A stretch of 64,000 nt of DNA from Deltaproteobacteria bacterium (GCA_020633415.1 JACKDQ010000011.1:86126-150125), one strand, 5' to 3'. Numbered from the stretch's first letter, positions 50,420 to 58,823 are shown. The notes: generated by a model from the sequence alone, not told the origin. A program made the numbers and translations.

Positions 50420-50485
50420 TCAGCCGCACACCCGCCGATGACACACACGACACGGGTCACCCCGACAAACGCCTGAGAACTTCGC

Positions 50486-50501
50486 TGGCACACCCTCTGC
50501 A
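50486..50501 (+). promoter_or_regulatory. candidate sigma-54 promoter, rightward stress operon
   Basis: TGGCACACCCTCTGCA matches TGGCAC completely and TGCA at -12, with GG-N10-GC spacing. Predicted start near 50512, 34 bases before the ATG at 50546; the ribosome site GAGGAG lies between. Confidence 0.62.
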
Positions 50502-50545
50502 CATCTACAGCGCGACGATGGAAATAGACGAAGAGAGGAGACGAG

Positions 50546-51064
50546 ATGGCAAACATATTGGACGCAACGCGCTGGTTTGGCCGCCCCAAGAAAGGCGATC
50601 AGGCAACTGCAAAGGATGCCTGGCACGACGACCTACGCGAGATCTATAAGCGCTGCATCGACAGTGAAGCGCTCTATAGCGAAGCGCGCAACGACGTACC
50701 GCCAAACGAGCAGAGTGCCGGCGCCTTCATCCGGGAGGCCCACTATCAGCGACGTCGGATGGTTGCCGAAATGTCCGGACTGATGGCGGGGCTTGGAGTC
50801 GGAATCGACCCGCAGCGAACAACGGTCGGTAAGCTGCGCAAGGAGTGGATGGCTTTCGCTAGCGCGGTGGATCAAGCCAAGCCTCTCGCGGTGATCGAGG
50901 CGTTGATCGGTGGCGACAAGCGTCTGCTCAGCGGTTACGACGCAATGGAAAAGCATCAAAATCTGCCGCGGCGGGTGCAGCTAACGCTTGAAGCGCAACG
51001 CCGCTTGGTTCAGCAGTCGCTCTCGCGCATGCAAGGCTTCATCAACTTGGGCGGCGGTTCATGA
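50546..51064 (+). CDS. DUF2383 (PA2169-like) four-helix protein (rightward copy)
   Basis: A 172-residue helical protein with the DUF2383 pattern: IYKRCIDSEALYSEARNDVP, FIREAHYQRRRMVAEMSGL, VIEALIGGDKRLLSGYDAM and LEAQRRLVQQSLSRMQGF. The ferritin-like fold has possible metal ligands (Glu, His), but I cannot identify a complete site. In Pseudomonas the relative PA2169 is induced in anaerobic survival. GAGGAG six bases before the ATG. First gene of a rightward operon with a PRC-barrel, a double USP and another PRC-barrel protein, under a sigma-54 promoter match. Confidence 0.8.
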   Translation: MANILDATRWFGRPKKGDQATAKDAWHDDLREIYKRCIDSEALYSEARNDVPPNEQSAGAFIREAHYQRRRMVAEMSGLMAGLGVGIDPQRTTVGKLRKEWMAFASAVDQAKPLAVIEALIGGDKRLLSGYDAMEKHQNLPRRVQLTLEAQRRLVQQSLSRMQGFINLGGGS

Positions 51065-51142
51065 CCAGGCGACATTAACCGTACTCCGGCAGATGTGCGC
51101 GAGCTGGATCGCCGCGCCGACTCGACAGCGGAGGAGAGACAT

Positions 51143-51907
51143 ATGCTACGCAGCCTGCAAGCACTGACTGGCTACGCCCTCAACGCGACCGATGGCAAGA
51201 TCGGTCGCTGCCAGGACTTCCTCTTCGACGATCAGCACTGGGTTCTGCGCTATATGGTCGCTGACACCGCGCGCTGGCTTCCGGGTCGGCGGGTTCTGAT
51301 CTACCCGCGCGCGGTAACCCGGGCTGACTGGCAGAGCCGAACGATCGACGTGTTGCTGAGCAAACAACAAGTCGAAGATGCGCCTGCCCTGGCGGAGGAT
51401 CAACCGGTATCACGGCGCTACGAGAATCGCTATCTGCGATACTTGGGCTACGGTCCGTACTGGATCGATACGCACGCATGGGGCGTAGCTGCGCTTCCGC
51501 ATGATCTGCCGGCGGCCGGCGATGGCGCATCAGCCAACGAGGCCAGCAGTGACATCGAAAAGCCGGAGGATTGCCACCTTCGCTCGTTCAACGAGATACG
51601 CGGCTACCGTCTTGACTGCCACGACGACGAGCTATTCGGTAGCATCACAGACGCCCTTGTCGACCTTACCAGCTGGACTCTGCGTTACGTGGTGGTTGCG
51701 ACCCGTCGCATCCTCCCCGGAAAAGAGATCCTCGTGACCCCTGACCTAATCGGCAAGCTGAGTTATGGCCAACGCACGATGACCGTTGATCTGACCACCG
51801 AGCAGCTCAGGAACTGCCCGCGATTTGATCCGCAGGCGCCGGTATATCGCGGCTACGAGGTAACGCATTACGATGTTTACGGCCGCCCGACCGAGGCCGA
51901 TCAATAG
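51143..51907 (+). CDS. double PRC-barrel domain protein
   Basis: A 254-residue soluble protein with two PRC-barrel repeats: the first begins LQALTGYALNATDGKIGRCQDFLFDD and the second FNEIRGYRLDCHDDELFGSITDALVD, each followed by a strand pattern ending in VLIYPRAV or ILVTPDLI. PRC barrels mediate protein or metal binding, first seen in photosynthetic reaction-centre H subunit and RimM. GGAGGAGAG before the ATG at 51143 fixes the start rather than 51095. A second PRC protein lies 1 kb downstream. Likely co-transcribed with the DUF2383 and USP genes; function unknown. Confidence 0.85.
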   Translation: MLRSLQALTGYALNATDGKIGRCQDFLFDDQHWVLRYMVADTARWLPGRRVLIYPRAVTRADWQSRTIDVLLSKQQVEDAPALAEDQPVSRRYENRYLRYLGYGPYWIDTHAWGVAALPHDLPAAGDGASANEASSDIEKPEDCHLRSFNEIRGYRLDCHDDELFGSITDALVDLTSWTLRYVVVATRRILPGKEILVTPDLIGKLSYGQRTMTVDLTTEQLRNCPRFDPQAPVYRGYEVTHYDVYGRPTEADQ

Positions 51908-51922
51908 GCCAAGGAGAGAACA

Positions 51923-52882
51923 GTGTTCAACCGAATCGTCGTTGCGACAGATTACTCGTCGACCGCGGAAGCGGCCTATCCGCTGGCCGCAGGCTTGGCG
52001 ATGGCGATGGGTGGAAAACTCTATGTGGTGCATGTCGATCAAATCGCGCCGCCACCGATGTCTGAAGACGCGGCCGCGTACGTCACCCACGTGGCCCGTG
52101 TGCGATATCATTTCGCCAGCCGCGCTGCGGATTTCTGGCAACGGCTAGGCGTCGCCACCGAGGATATCGTGGCCAAGGGACCGCTTGCAGAAGCCGTTGT
52201 CAATTGCAGCAAGAGGTGCAACGCGGACCTGGTGCTCGTCGCCCGCCATGGACTGCGCGGATCGACGCAGCTCCCGATCAACGATGTCATACGCGACCTG
52301 CTATATGCCAACGAGCGGCCAACGCTGATCGTACCGCAACCCAAAATGCGCTCGGTCAAAGATGGTCCACTTCGCCCCAAGCGGATCGTCGCGCTAAGCG
52401 ACCTTAGTACCGATAGTCATGTGGCTTCGCGCACCGCTGCACAGCTCGCAGCCCGCTTCAACAGCAAGCTCAGCGTTCTACATACGCTCCACCCGCTGCA
52501 GAGCCTTACGATCGCAGCGGAGCCCGTCGTCTTCAGCAATCGGCGACCTTTGGTGCGACAAGCGGAAGAGAAAGCCGCCAGGCGACTACTAGAGTTGCGT
52601 GGTCAGCTGGAGGGAGAGTTCCGTCAGCCAGTCGATGCCGAGCTCCACCTGGCGGAGAGCGTCGTCGATTGCGTCAATGAACTGCATGCTGCGCCGGACA
52701 ACATCGTCGTCGCCGGGTCTCACGGCAGGGGCCGACTGGCAAACGCACTGCTCGGCAGCACCACCCATGCACTCGCCTCGCAGGCCGACGCGCCGCTATT
52801 GGTACTTCCCCCGGAAAAAGGTGTTTCCGTCGCTTCCAGCAAAGCGAAGCAAGCGCGCCCGGCGGTCGGAGCGAGAGGCTAA
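51923..52882 (+). CDS. tandem universal stress protein (two USP domains)
   Basis: A 319-residue protein with two USP domains. The first (residues 1-145) starts NRIVVATDYSSTAEAAYPLA but has lost the glycine loop. The second (148-310) keeps it: GSHGRGRLANALLGSTTHAL, the G-x2-G-x9-GS signature of ATP-binding USPs. Such proteins help survival under oxygen, energy or starvation stress. GTG start with AAGGAGAG upstream. It lies 15 bases after the PRC-barrel gene and ten before the next PRC gene, so one operon. Confidence 0.92.
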   Translation: MFNRIVVATDYSSTAEAAYPLAAGLAMAMGGKLYVVHVDQIAPPPMSEDAAAYVTHVARVRYHFASRAADFWQRLGVATEDIVAKGPLAEAVVNCSKRCNADLVLVARHGLRGSTQLPINDVIRDLLYANERPTLIVPQPKMRSVKDGPLRPKRIVALSDLSTDSHVASRTAAQLAARFNSKLSVLHTLHPLQSLTIAAEPVVFSNRRPLVRQAEEKAARRLLELRGQLEGEFRQPVDAELHLAESVVDCVNELHAAPDNIVVAGSHGRGRLANALLGSTTHALASQADAPLLVLPPEKGVSVASSKAKQARPAVGARG

Positions 52883-52892
52883 GCGGTGAGTA

Positions 52893-53534
52893 ATGAACAT
52901 CAGATTGTTGGACCTAATCGGTTTCAATTTCTTGACGAGCGATGGAGCCCGTACCGGGCGCCTTCACGATATACTGCTCGACGACCGCTCACTAAGCGTG
53001 CACTACGTCGTTGGCAATACATCTCGCCTTCTCGGTCGCCGCCTAGTCTTGATCGAGCCCGGCAGTCTGATGCCGCCCGATCTTGATAGGCAGGTGATAC
53101 CGACGTCGCTAACAGCCGAGCAGCTAAGGTTTAGACCCTCGATTGAGTGCTGTAGACCTGTGTCGCGGCGGTTCGTAGACCGCGCGAGCGCCGTGCTACC
53201 TTGCCCGCGACTATTGACTCAACTGATCGCACCGCTCGCCAAGGAACAACTAGCGAACCTCGTCGGGTCGGGACCAGCGACGTGTCACGTGCGATCAGCC
53301 CGCGAACTCAAGCGCTACCAGGTATACGATGGTAATGACAGGTCGATCGGCTATATAAAAGATTTCGTCATCGATACCCGCATATGGCGCACGCGACGCG
53401 TTTCGATCGCGTCCACTCGATTTGCTCAGCAGCAAAGACTGCTCATCAGCGCAAGTGACGTCGACTGCTTTTCCTTTGCCGATCGCTCGGTGACGATCCG
53501 CTCGGAGCCATCAGCTCCCTGGCTTCGCTTCTAG
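52893..53534 (+). CDS. PRC-barrel domain protein
   Basis: A 213-residue soluble protein with two PRC-barrel-like segments: residues 1-80 (LLDLIGFNFLTSDGARTGRLHDILLDD) and 127-205 (ARELKRYQVYDGNDRSIGYIKDFVIDT). It is a relative of the protein at 51143. The middle part contains LTQLIAPLAKEQLANLVGSG, which is helical. It ends the rightward stress operon. Two PRC-barrel proteins flanking a USP suggests a shared scaffold or metal role; unknown. Confidence 0.82.
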   Translation: MNIRLLDLIGFNFLTSDGARTGRLHDILLDDRSLSVHYVVGNTSRLLGRRLVLIEPGSLMPPDLDRQVIPTSLTAEQLRFRPSIECCRPVSRRFVDRASAVLPCPRLLTQLIAPLAKEQLANLVGSGPATCHVRSARELKRYQVYDGNDRSIGYIKDFVIDTRIWRTRRVSIASTRFAQQQRLLISASDVDCFSFADRSVTIRSEPSAPWLRF

Positions 53535-54153
53535 CCTACGGAAATACCGTTGCCGCCCCAGTCGGCCGCGCCAAGACGCTTGCGCAAACGCGGCATCCTT
53601 GAGTGACCCCGAGATTTCCGGAGATGCTGGGCTGCCCTGGGCTTGGTGGCAACGGATTTTGGGAGTTATGCCGCCCTCCGTGTTCGATGTCGCGCCTCAA
53701 ACTCGACGGCGGTTAGCATGCCCCGCGGCGCGTGTTGTCCATCGCGGCAACTGCGGATCAATGCGCCAGATCAACCACGGCAGCCACTGCGCGATGAGCG
53801 CTGCGATCGCCATCCGGAGCGCTTGCTCGAGATGATGTGACGCTCGGGAAAATCGTTGCAGTTCTCGCGGTCTTGGAGCCAGCCCAACGCCCCATAGCCC
53901 GAAGACCATACCGCGCAGATCGGAAACGCCAGCTGAAGCGACGTACCGCCGAGTCTTGGAGCCACGTCGCGCGCTGTGAGAGGTCTAGCCCCCTGAAAAG
54001 TTCCACGGATGGTCAGCGGTGCGCGGCGTCTACAATGGTGCCAGCTCGAGGGCGATCTTGTCGATGTAGACCGTATGGTCGGCTTCGTAGCCCGAATCAT
54101 CGCCGATCTAGAGCCAACGTGACCTACTGCCCAGCTGCCGCGTCGTGACGGTG
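53535..54153. other. stretch without an intact gene; C-terminal remnant on the minus strand
   Basis: No complete gene is visible. On the minus strand between about 54150 and 54038 a frame reads GYEADHTVYIDKIALELAPL followed by a stop. This looks like the end of a secreted beta-sandwich or LamG-like domain protein, but it is preceded by a stop/frameshift, so I read it as a decayed fragment. The rest to 53535 has only short frames. Confidence 0.4.
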
Positions 54154-55773
54154 CTACGGCGATCCAGGCCGACGCGGCTCCCCGCGTGCGCGACGACGCG
54201 CGTCGTAATAATGCGCTAACGCCAGCGCCGTCGACGGCCCAAGTAGCCGACGTGCCTGCTCAACCAGGCCGCGAATTGCCTGGTCCGGATCTTTGGGCGC
54301 AATGAGTGCCGGTAGACGGGCGAGTCGTTGCGCAAGCGGTAGCGCGTCGACGCGAGGCGCCTTCCATCGCGCCGGCCAGCTCCGTCGCCCAACGAGAGCC
54401 AAACCGAGCTGCCAGCCGGCTTCCAGGTGCTTGCCCCGCGCACTGAAGGATCGGGCCAGATAAAGTCGTCCCTTAACGCTGTCCGGCTGCGCTGCAACCT
54501 GGGCGGAAAAGAGCGCGTGCGGGGTCTGCCACTCTGTCGTGCGCATGCTGGCCAAACCAATGTTGGTCAAGGTCAGACCGACGGCCAGAACGATCCACCA
54601 ACGTGCGAGCGCCCGGCGATAGGCAATGGTGGCGTCGACGAGTAACAGGCCCAAGAAGATCACCCAGAGGGAAGGCGCAAAGAACAGCCGCTCGGCGAAG
54701 ATCACCGTGATCAGAAAGAGTGCGTTGGAGGCGAGACCATAGCTGAACCCGAAGCTCAACACGCCAGCCGAAGCCAGTTGAAAAAGGCGCGCGGCCGGGG
54801 TCGATCGGCCGACCGCCGACACACCTGGTCTACCGCTGAGCGACCTGCGCCAGGCCCAGGCGATCGACAACAGCAGCACAGCGGAGAAAGCGAGGCCGAG
54901 CCAACCGAAGAGATCTCGAAGTTGGAACTGCGGAAAGATCGCGCTGTACGTATAATCGTAAGCGAGGTCGATCGGGGCGACTGTTAGTGCGAGGTACCGG
55001 CCGAGAAGCGAGAAGACCATCCAAAGTCGCGTCCCGCCATCGGCGAGGGTCAGCGGATTATCTGCGGCAACGGTCGTGCCGTTGACGTCAAAGGGCAGCA
55101 CGGCCACGCGCCAGATGATGAACACGAGACCGACGGCGATAAGCGGCAGCAGAGAACGCCAGCGCCAGAGTGCACGGTCAGTGATCCCCCACGCTGCGAC
55201 GATCAGAGGCGCAAGGATTGCCGATTCCTTGCTAAGCAGCGCGGCGCCGTAGGCCAACATCGCCCAAACGGGGCGGCGCGCGATAGCCGCTTCGAGCATC
55301 AGCAGCACGAAGACGAGCGCCGAGAGTTCGGACAAATGGAACGCGGGCGCGACCACGTCAACATGAATGGCCAGGGCTGCAAAGAGCGCTGCTCCGCACC
55401 AGGCGATCCCTGCCGAGAAGAACCGCGCGAAGAGCCGGTAGGCCAGAACTACGACCAAAAGGTAGAGCACGAGGCTCAGCAGATGAAAGTGCCAGGGCTG
55501 GCCCCCACCTGCGCGATAGATGGCGGCAAATACCAACGTGGGCAACGGCCGAAGGACCGGATGACTCGACACGATCGGCCGACCAAGATGGTTGTAAGCG
55601 AGAAGGTCACGAATCGAGGCGCTACCGTTCACAACGGGGTGGTCGACGATTCCCGGAAGGTCGTCACCGACAAAGCCATTCGATAGTGATCGGCCATGAG
55701 CAAGCGCAACAACAACGACCAGCCCTAGCAGGCGCAGGCTAGACCCTTTTCCTAATGACGTTAGACGACCCAC
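54154..55773 (-). CDS. multi-pass membrane protein, GT-C/TMTC-like
   Basis: A 539-residue protein with ten or more membrane helices. The N-terminal loop NGFVGDDLPGIVDHP (Asp37, Asp38) followed by RPIVSSHPVLRPLPTLVFA, and the later LLSKESAILAPLIVA, match the pattern of GT-C glycosyltransferases of the TMTC type, which move mannose or other sugars from a lipid carrier to proteins. The C-terminal 120 residues are helical and TPR-like (YLARSFSARGKHLEAGWQLG). GTG start, weak ribosome site. It lies 154 bases downstream of the squalene-hopene cyclase gene on the same strand. Substrate unknown. Confidence 0.72.
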   Translation of the reverse strand: MGRLTSLGKGSSLRLLGLVVVVALAHGRSLSNGFVGDDLPGIVDHPVVNGSASIRDLLAYNHLGRPIVSSHPVLRPLPTLVFAAIYRAGGGQPWHFHLLSLVLYLLVVVLAYRLFARFFSAGIAWCGAALFAALAIHVDVVAPAFHLSELSALVFVLLMLEAAIARRPVWAMLAYGAALLSKESAILAPLIVAAWGITDRALWRWRSLLPLIAVGLVFIIWRVAVLPFDVNGTTVAADNPLTLADGGTRLWMVFSLLGRYLALTVAPIDLAYDYTYSAIFPQFQLRDLFGWLGLAFSAVLLLSIAWAWRRSLSGRPGVSAVGRSTPAARLFQLASAGVLSFGFSYGLASNALFLITVIFAERLFFAPSLWVIFLGLLLVDATIAYRRALARWWIVLAVGLTLTNIGLASMRTTEWQTPHALFSAQVAAQPDSVKGRLYLARSFSARGKHLEAGWQLGLALVGRRSWPARWKAPRVDALPLAQRLARLPALIAPKDPDQAIRGLVEQARRLLGPSTALALAHYYDARRRARGEPRRPGSP

Positions 55774-55927
55774 GTGCAGAGCCTACCCGGAAACCGACCA
55801 ATGCTCAGCACGTAACGTGCGACCAACTCCGACTGCCGCTTTGCGACCTTTTTCAATCGTGCGGGCAAGGACGAACAGCCGGCCGTGCAGTACTGCGCGC
55901 GATCCGCCAAGCGGTCGAAGCCTCTCT
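55774..55927. other. gap between cyclase and GT-C-like genes
   Basis: 154 bases on the minus strand between the end of the cyclase gene and the GTG of the membrane protein. No strong hairpin; short antisense frames here are shadows. Confidence 0.4.
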
Positions 55928-57790
55928 TTAGGGGCGCGCAAAGCGCAACAACGCGCGCGCTGGCCAGACATTGCGGTAGTTGTGATAGTAAAGGTAGAGC
56001 TTGCCGGCAAAGCCTGCCCCCGTTGGGTAGTCCTCCGGCCATCCATAGCCCGTTTGATAGTGGTTGAGTAGGTGCGAGAGACCGCGATCGCGCGCACTGC
56101 GGGCCGATGCCGACGCCGCAGCGACGGCGCAAAGCCCTTCGACCGCCCAGGCGGTTTGCGAGGGCGTGCTGGCATGAGATACAAACACATCTCGCTGGTC
56201 GGCGAGACATGACTCGCCCCACCCACCGTCGCTGTTTTGCACGCGCGCTAGCCAATCGCACCCCCGCTGAGCGTGTGCCGACGTCGACGCTAACTTGCCG
56301 CACCGCGCGTAGCCCAACAACGCGGCCCACGTTCCGTAGATGAAAGCGATGCCCCAGCGACCAAACCATGAGCCGTCGGAGCGCTGATCGCCGTCGAGCC
56401 AGCGCAACGCACTAGCCCGCTGTGGCGCGCTGAGATGTGGAGCAACGTAGCTTAACGTTCGGCCGGTCATATCGGCGGTACTGGGGTCGATCATCGCGCG
56501 GCGCATATCGTTGAACGACCAGCGCTCCAGAAGCGGGGACGCGCAGTTGCGATCGAAGGCACTCCAGCCGCCATCACGGTTTTGCATGCGCAGCACCCAT
56601 GACAATCCGCGCGTGTACGCAGCAGCTGCACGATCGCGCTGCACGCTGCGCAGGTCTTCGAGCGCCTCGAGCACCGCGCAGGTGTCGTCAACGTCTGGGT
56701 AGTAGCGGTTGACCGCTTGAAAACCCCAGCCAGCGATCTTCTCGCGAGCCATCTGCGCATCCGGACTGGCCTGCACCTCACGCTCGAGCAACCAAGAAAC
56801 CGCCCGTCGCACCACGGCGGAATCATCGTCGACGCCCAGCCGGCGCAACAGACTCAAGTTCAGCGCAGTATCCCAGAGCGTCGAACTACAGGGCTGCATC
56901 CGCGTCTCGACCCCGCGGTAGACGATGCTGCGCAACCCCTGCTTCATCGCGAAAATCAACGCGTCGTGCCGCTTCGCATCGAGGGCGCGCAATGCGCACA
57001 TCGAAAAGAGCGTTGAGAGGATATAGCTACCTACCGTTCCATCGGGTTCGACGCGCGAAACGATGAACTTGCGACAATCTTCGAGCGCGCGCGGGCGAAG
57101 ATGGGTCAGCGAGCTGATGCGACGCGCCAGCGCGAAGGCTGGCTCCACCGTGGCACGAAGCGCCGACGCGCCGCTGCCCGGCTTAGCGAAGCGAGGCGGA
57201 CAAAGCCAACGCAGCTCCTCGGCGCAGGGCAGCCTGAGACGCGCGTTTAGCGCGGCGAGAATCATGATCGGTGGCAGATGGACGCGCGTGAAGGAGACGA
57301 AGTCCAAGATGCTCAGCGGCCAGCGCGCCGGCCAAAGCAACTGCTCGGGCGGCAAGGTCGGCACCGCGGACCAGGGCAGAATGCCGAAGGTAGCAAAGGC
57401 CACCCGCGTGAGGTTGCTCAATTCGCCTTTGCCACGTTTGCGCTGCAAGAAGCTCCGCGCACGAGCCAATGCTGTCGATTCGCCACCTGCGAGACGCAGT
57501 GCAAGGTAGGCCTCAAGCGTGGTGCTATAGTCGCCATCGTCGTCGGGACAAAGCCCCCAACCACCGTCTGGCCGCTGTCGTTTGACGATCGCACGAGCTA
57601 GATCGGCGACGAGATCATCATCTGCCGGCGGGAATAACCGCTCGGCAATGATCTGGTAAGCGTCGGGAAGCACGCTGCCCTCGAGCAGATAGGACCATGA
57701 GCCATCCGCTTGCTGGTCGCCGATCAGCTGCTCGCGCAGGTCGTCAAGGATTTCGCCGACCTTTTCCGTTGCGACTGCCTGACGCATCAT
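55928..57790 (-). CDS. shc: squalene-hopene cyclase family protein
   Basis: A 620-residue class II terpene cyclase with at least five QW-type repeats (for example DQQADGSWSY, RQRPDGGWGLC, MQNRDGGWSAF, DQRSDGSWFGRWG, VQNSDGGWGES) and the catalytic acid motif DVDD (Asp366-Asp369, DXDD). The ending DYPTGAGFAGKLYLYYHNYRN matches the conserved C-terminus. It cyclises squalene or a relative to hopanoids, membrane-ordering lipids, at the inner membrane. The motif is DXDD rather than the VXDCTA of oxidosqualene cyclases, so a bacterial squalene substrate is likely. GGAGGAAG precedes the ATG. It follows a START-like gene after 18 bases. Confidence 0.93.
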   Translation of the reverse strand: MMRQAVATEKVGEILDDLREQLIGDQQADGSWSYLLEGSVLPDAYQIIAERLFPPADDDLVADLARAIVKRQRPDGGWGLCPDDDGDYSTTLEAYLALRLAGGESTALARARSFLQRKRGKGELSNLTRVAFATFGILPWSAVPTLPPEQLLWPARWPLSILDFVSFTRVHLPPIMILAALNARLRLPCAEELRWLCPPRFAKPGSGASALRATVEPAFALARRISSLTHLRPRALEDCRKFIVSRVEPDGTVGSYILSTLFSMCALRALDAKRHDALIFAMKQGLRSIVYRGVETRMQPCSSTLWDTALNLSLLRRLGVDDDSAVVRRAVSWLLEREVQASPDAQMAREKIAGWGFQAVNRYYPDVDDTCAVLEALEDLRSVQRDRAAAAYTRGLSWVLRMQNRDGGWSAFDRNCASPLLERWSFNDMRRAMIDPSTADMTGRTLSYVAPHLSAPQRASALRWLDGDQRSDGSWFGRWGIAFIYGTWAALLGYARCGKLASTSAHAQRGCDWLARVQNSDGGWGESCLADQRDVFVSHASTPSQTAWAVEGLCAVAAASASARSARDRGLSHLLNHYQTGYGWPEDYPTGAGFAGKLYLYYHNYRNVWPARALLRFARP

Positions 57791-57808
57791 CTTCCTCCTC
57801 GACCGCTG

Positions 57809-58480
57809 CTAACGATGACGACGAATACAGCGTGTGCCTTGCGGCAGCTCTTTACTGAGCGCCAAGCGGCAAAGGTTTTCGAACAACTCGGGGAGCTCAT
57901 CCGCCGCACCGCGACGCGCAAGAAAACGCGGAATCCAACCGGCGAGATCGAGCATCATCTGGTAGCGCACGAACGAAGCACCGCGCCGATCGGAACGAAT
58001 TTGCCAACTGGCGGTATGCAGCGGCACGCGCACAACGCCGGCGCGCGGCGCTACGGCCGAGCCGGGCGGCACCAAGTAGCGCACCCAGAACGTGTCTTGC
58101 TGCCGGCCCCAGCGCACATCGAGCACGTAGTCGCGATCGCTGACCATCGGTAATGCCAGGCGTTGATAGACCAACAGCTGCGCCGGTGAAGAACGCGAAA
58201 GTATCTGGACCTCGGCGAGTCGACGGATCACTTGGCGCTGACGCTGATAGTCGACGAATGCCCGTTGCAGGGCCTCGGGCGACGCCGCCATCCATGCCTC
58301 GGCAGCGACGTTGATCAACGCCGAACGTCGATGTTGATAGACGCTCACGCCCGACCTGACCTCGATCAGTCTAAAGCCGGCGTCGTTCAGATCGCGAGAT
58401 AGCGGCGTGAACTGCCCCGCGGCAGCGCCGACTAAAGCTGGCCAGAGTGTTGCGACAACGAAAAACGCCCGTCCGCTCAT
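57809..58480 (-). CDS. START-like (SRPBCC) lipid-binding protein with signal peptide
   Basis: A 223-residue protein with signal peptide (MSGRAFFVVATLWPALVGAAA) and a START-like fold: residues 40-200 with SALINVAAEAWMAASPEALQRAFVDYQ, LPMVSDRDYVLDVRWG and TASWQIRSDRRGASFVRYQMMLDL, a pattern used for binding sterols or other lipids. Located in the same transcription unit as the squalene-hopene cyclase, 18 bases upstream, it may carry hopanoids or other polycyclic lipids across the periplasm. That role is inference. The ATG at 58480 gives the signal peptide; the frame is open to 58540. Confidence 0.75.
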   Translation of the reverse strand: MSGRAFFVVATLWPALVGAAAGQFTPLSRDLNDAGFRLIEVRSGVSVYQHRRSALINVAAEAWMAASPEALQRAFVDYQRQRQVIRRLAEVQILSRSSPAQLLVYQRLALPMVSDRDYVLDVRWGRQQDTFWVRYLVPPGSAVAPRAGVVRVPLHTASWQIRSDRRGASFVRYQMMLDLAGWIPRFLARRGAADELPELFENLCRLALSKELPQGTRCIRRHR

Positions 58481-58512
58481 CGGGCCACAGCTACCGCGAA
58501 AGCGACAAAAAG

Positions 58513-58592
58513 TCGACCCCGGGTCGATTCCAAAAAGCACTGTTTTGGTTCTGTTTTACCGACCTAGGTCACAAAAAACGAACCTGGGTTCG
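58513..58592. repeat. cluster of short perfect palindromes
   Basis: TCGACCC-c-GGGTCGA (58513-58527), CCAAAA-N7-TTTTGG (58530-58548), GACCTAGGTC (58561-58570) and CGAACC-tg-GGTTCG (58579-58592) follow each other within 80 bases. Such density suggests a REP/BIME-like element or a binding-site array rather than chance. Confidence 0.5.
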
Positions 58593-58615
58593 CAAGGAAG
58601 GATAGGGAAAGGGGA

Positions 58616-58709
58616 CGACCCAAAGGACCAAAGGGGACAGTTCTAATGGTTGGTTAAACCGATGGGTTTAACCAACCATTAGAACTGTCCCCTTTGGGTC
58701 TTTGGGTCG
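58616..58709. repeat. 94-base near-perfect palindrome (REP/MITE-like)
   Basis: Left arm 58616-58660 and right arm 58665-58709 are complementary over 45 bases with two mismatches (at 58626-58627), joined by a four-base loop. The arm includes GGGGACAGTTCTAATGGTTG, close to motifs common in REP elements and small transposon remnants of GC-rich bacteria. It would form one long hairpin in RNA or a cruciform in DNA. No transposase is nearby. Confidence 0.75.
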
Positions 58710-58823
58710 AAAGAACGGTTTCGTCTTCGCGCGACATTCCGCCGGGCGCGGGCCCTATGGTTCGGGCAGCCACTGCGGGCAGCCCGTGACCGCGGCGGCT
58801 ATCTCGCCGACGAGGAGGATCTC

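Noticed and set aside
53697..54006. Overlapping minus-strand frames of 70-82 codons
   Set aside because: No motif and mutually overlapping; composition is like non-coding sequence.
55761..56369. Minus-strand 202-codon and overlapping frames
   Set aside because: They overlap the squalene-hopene cyclase frame, which has QW repeats and DVDD.
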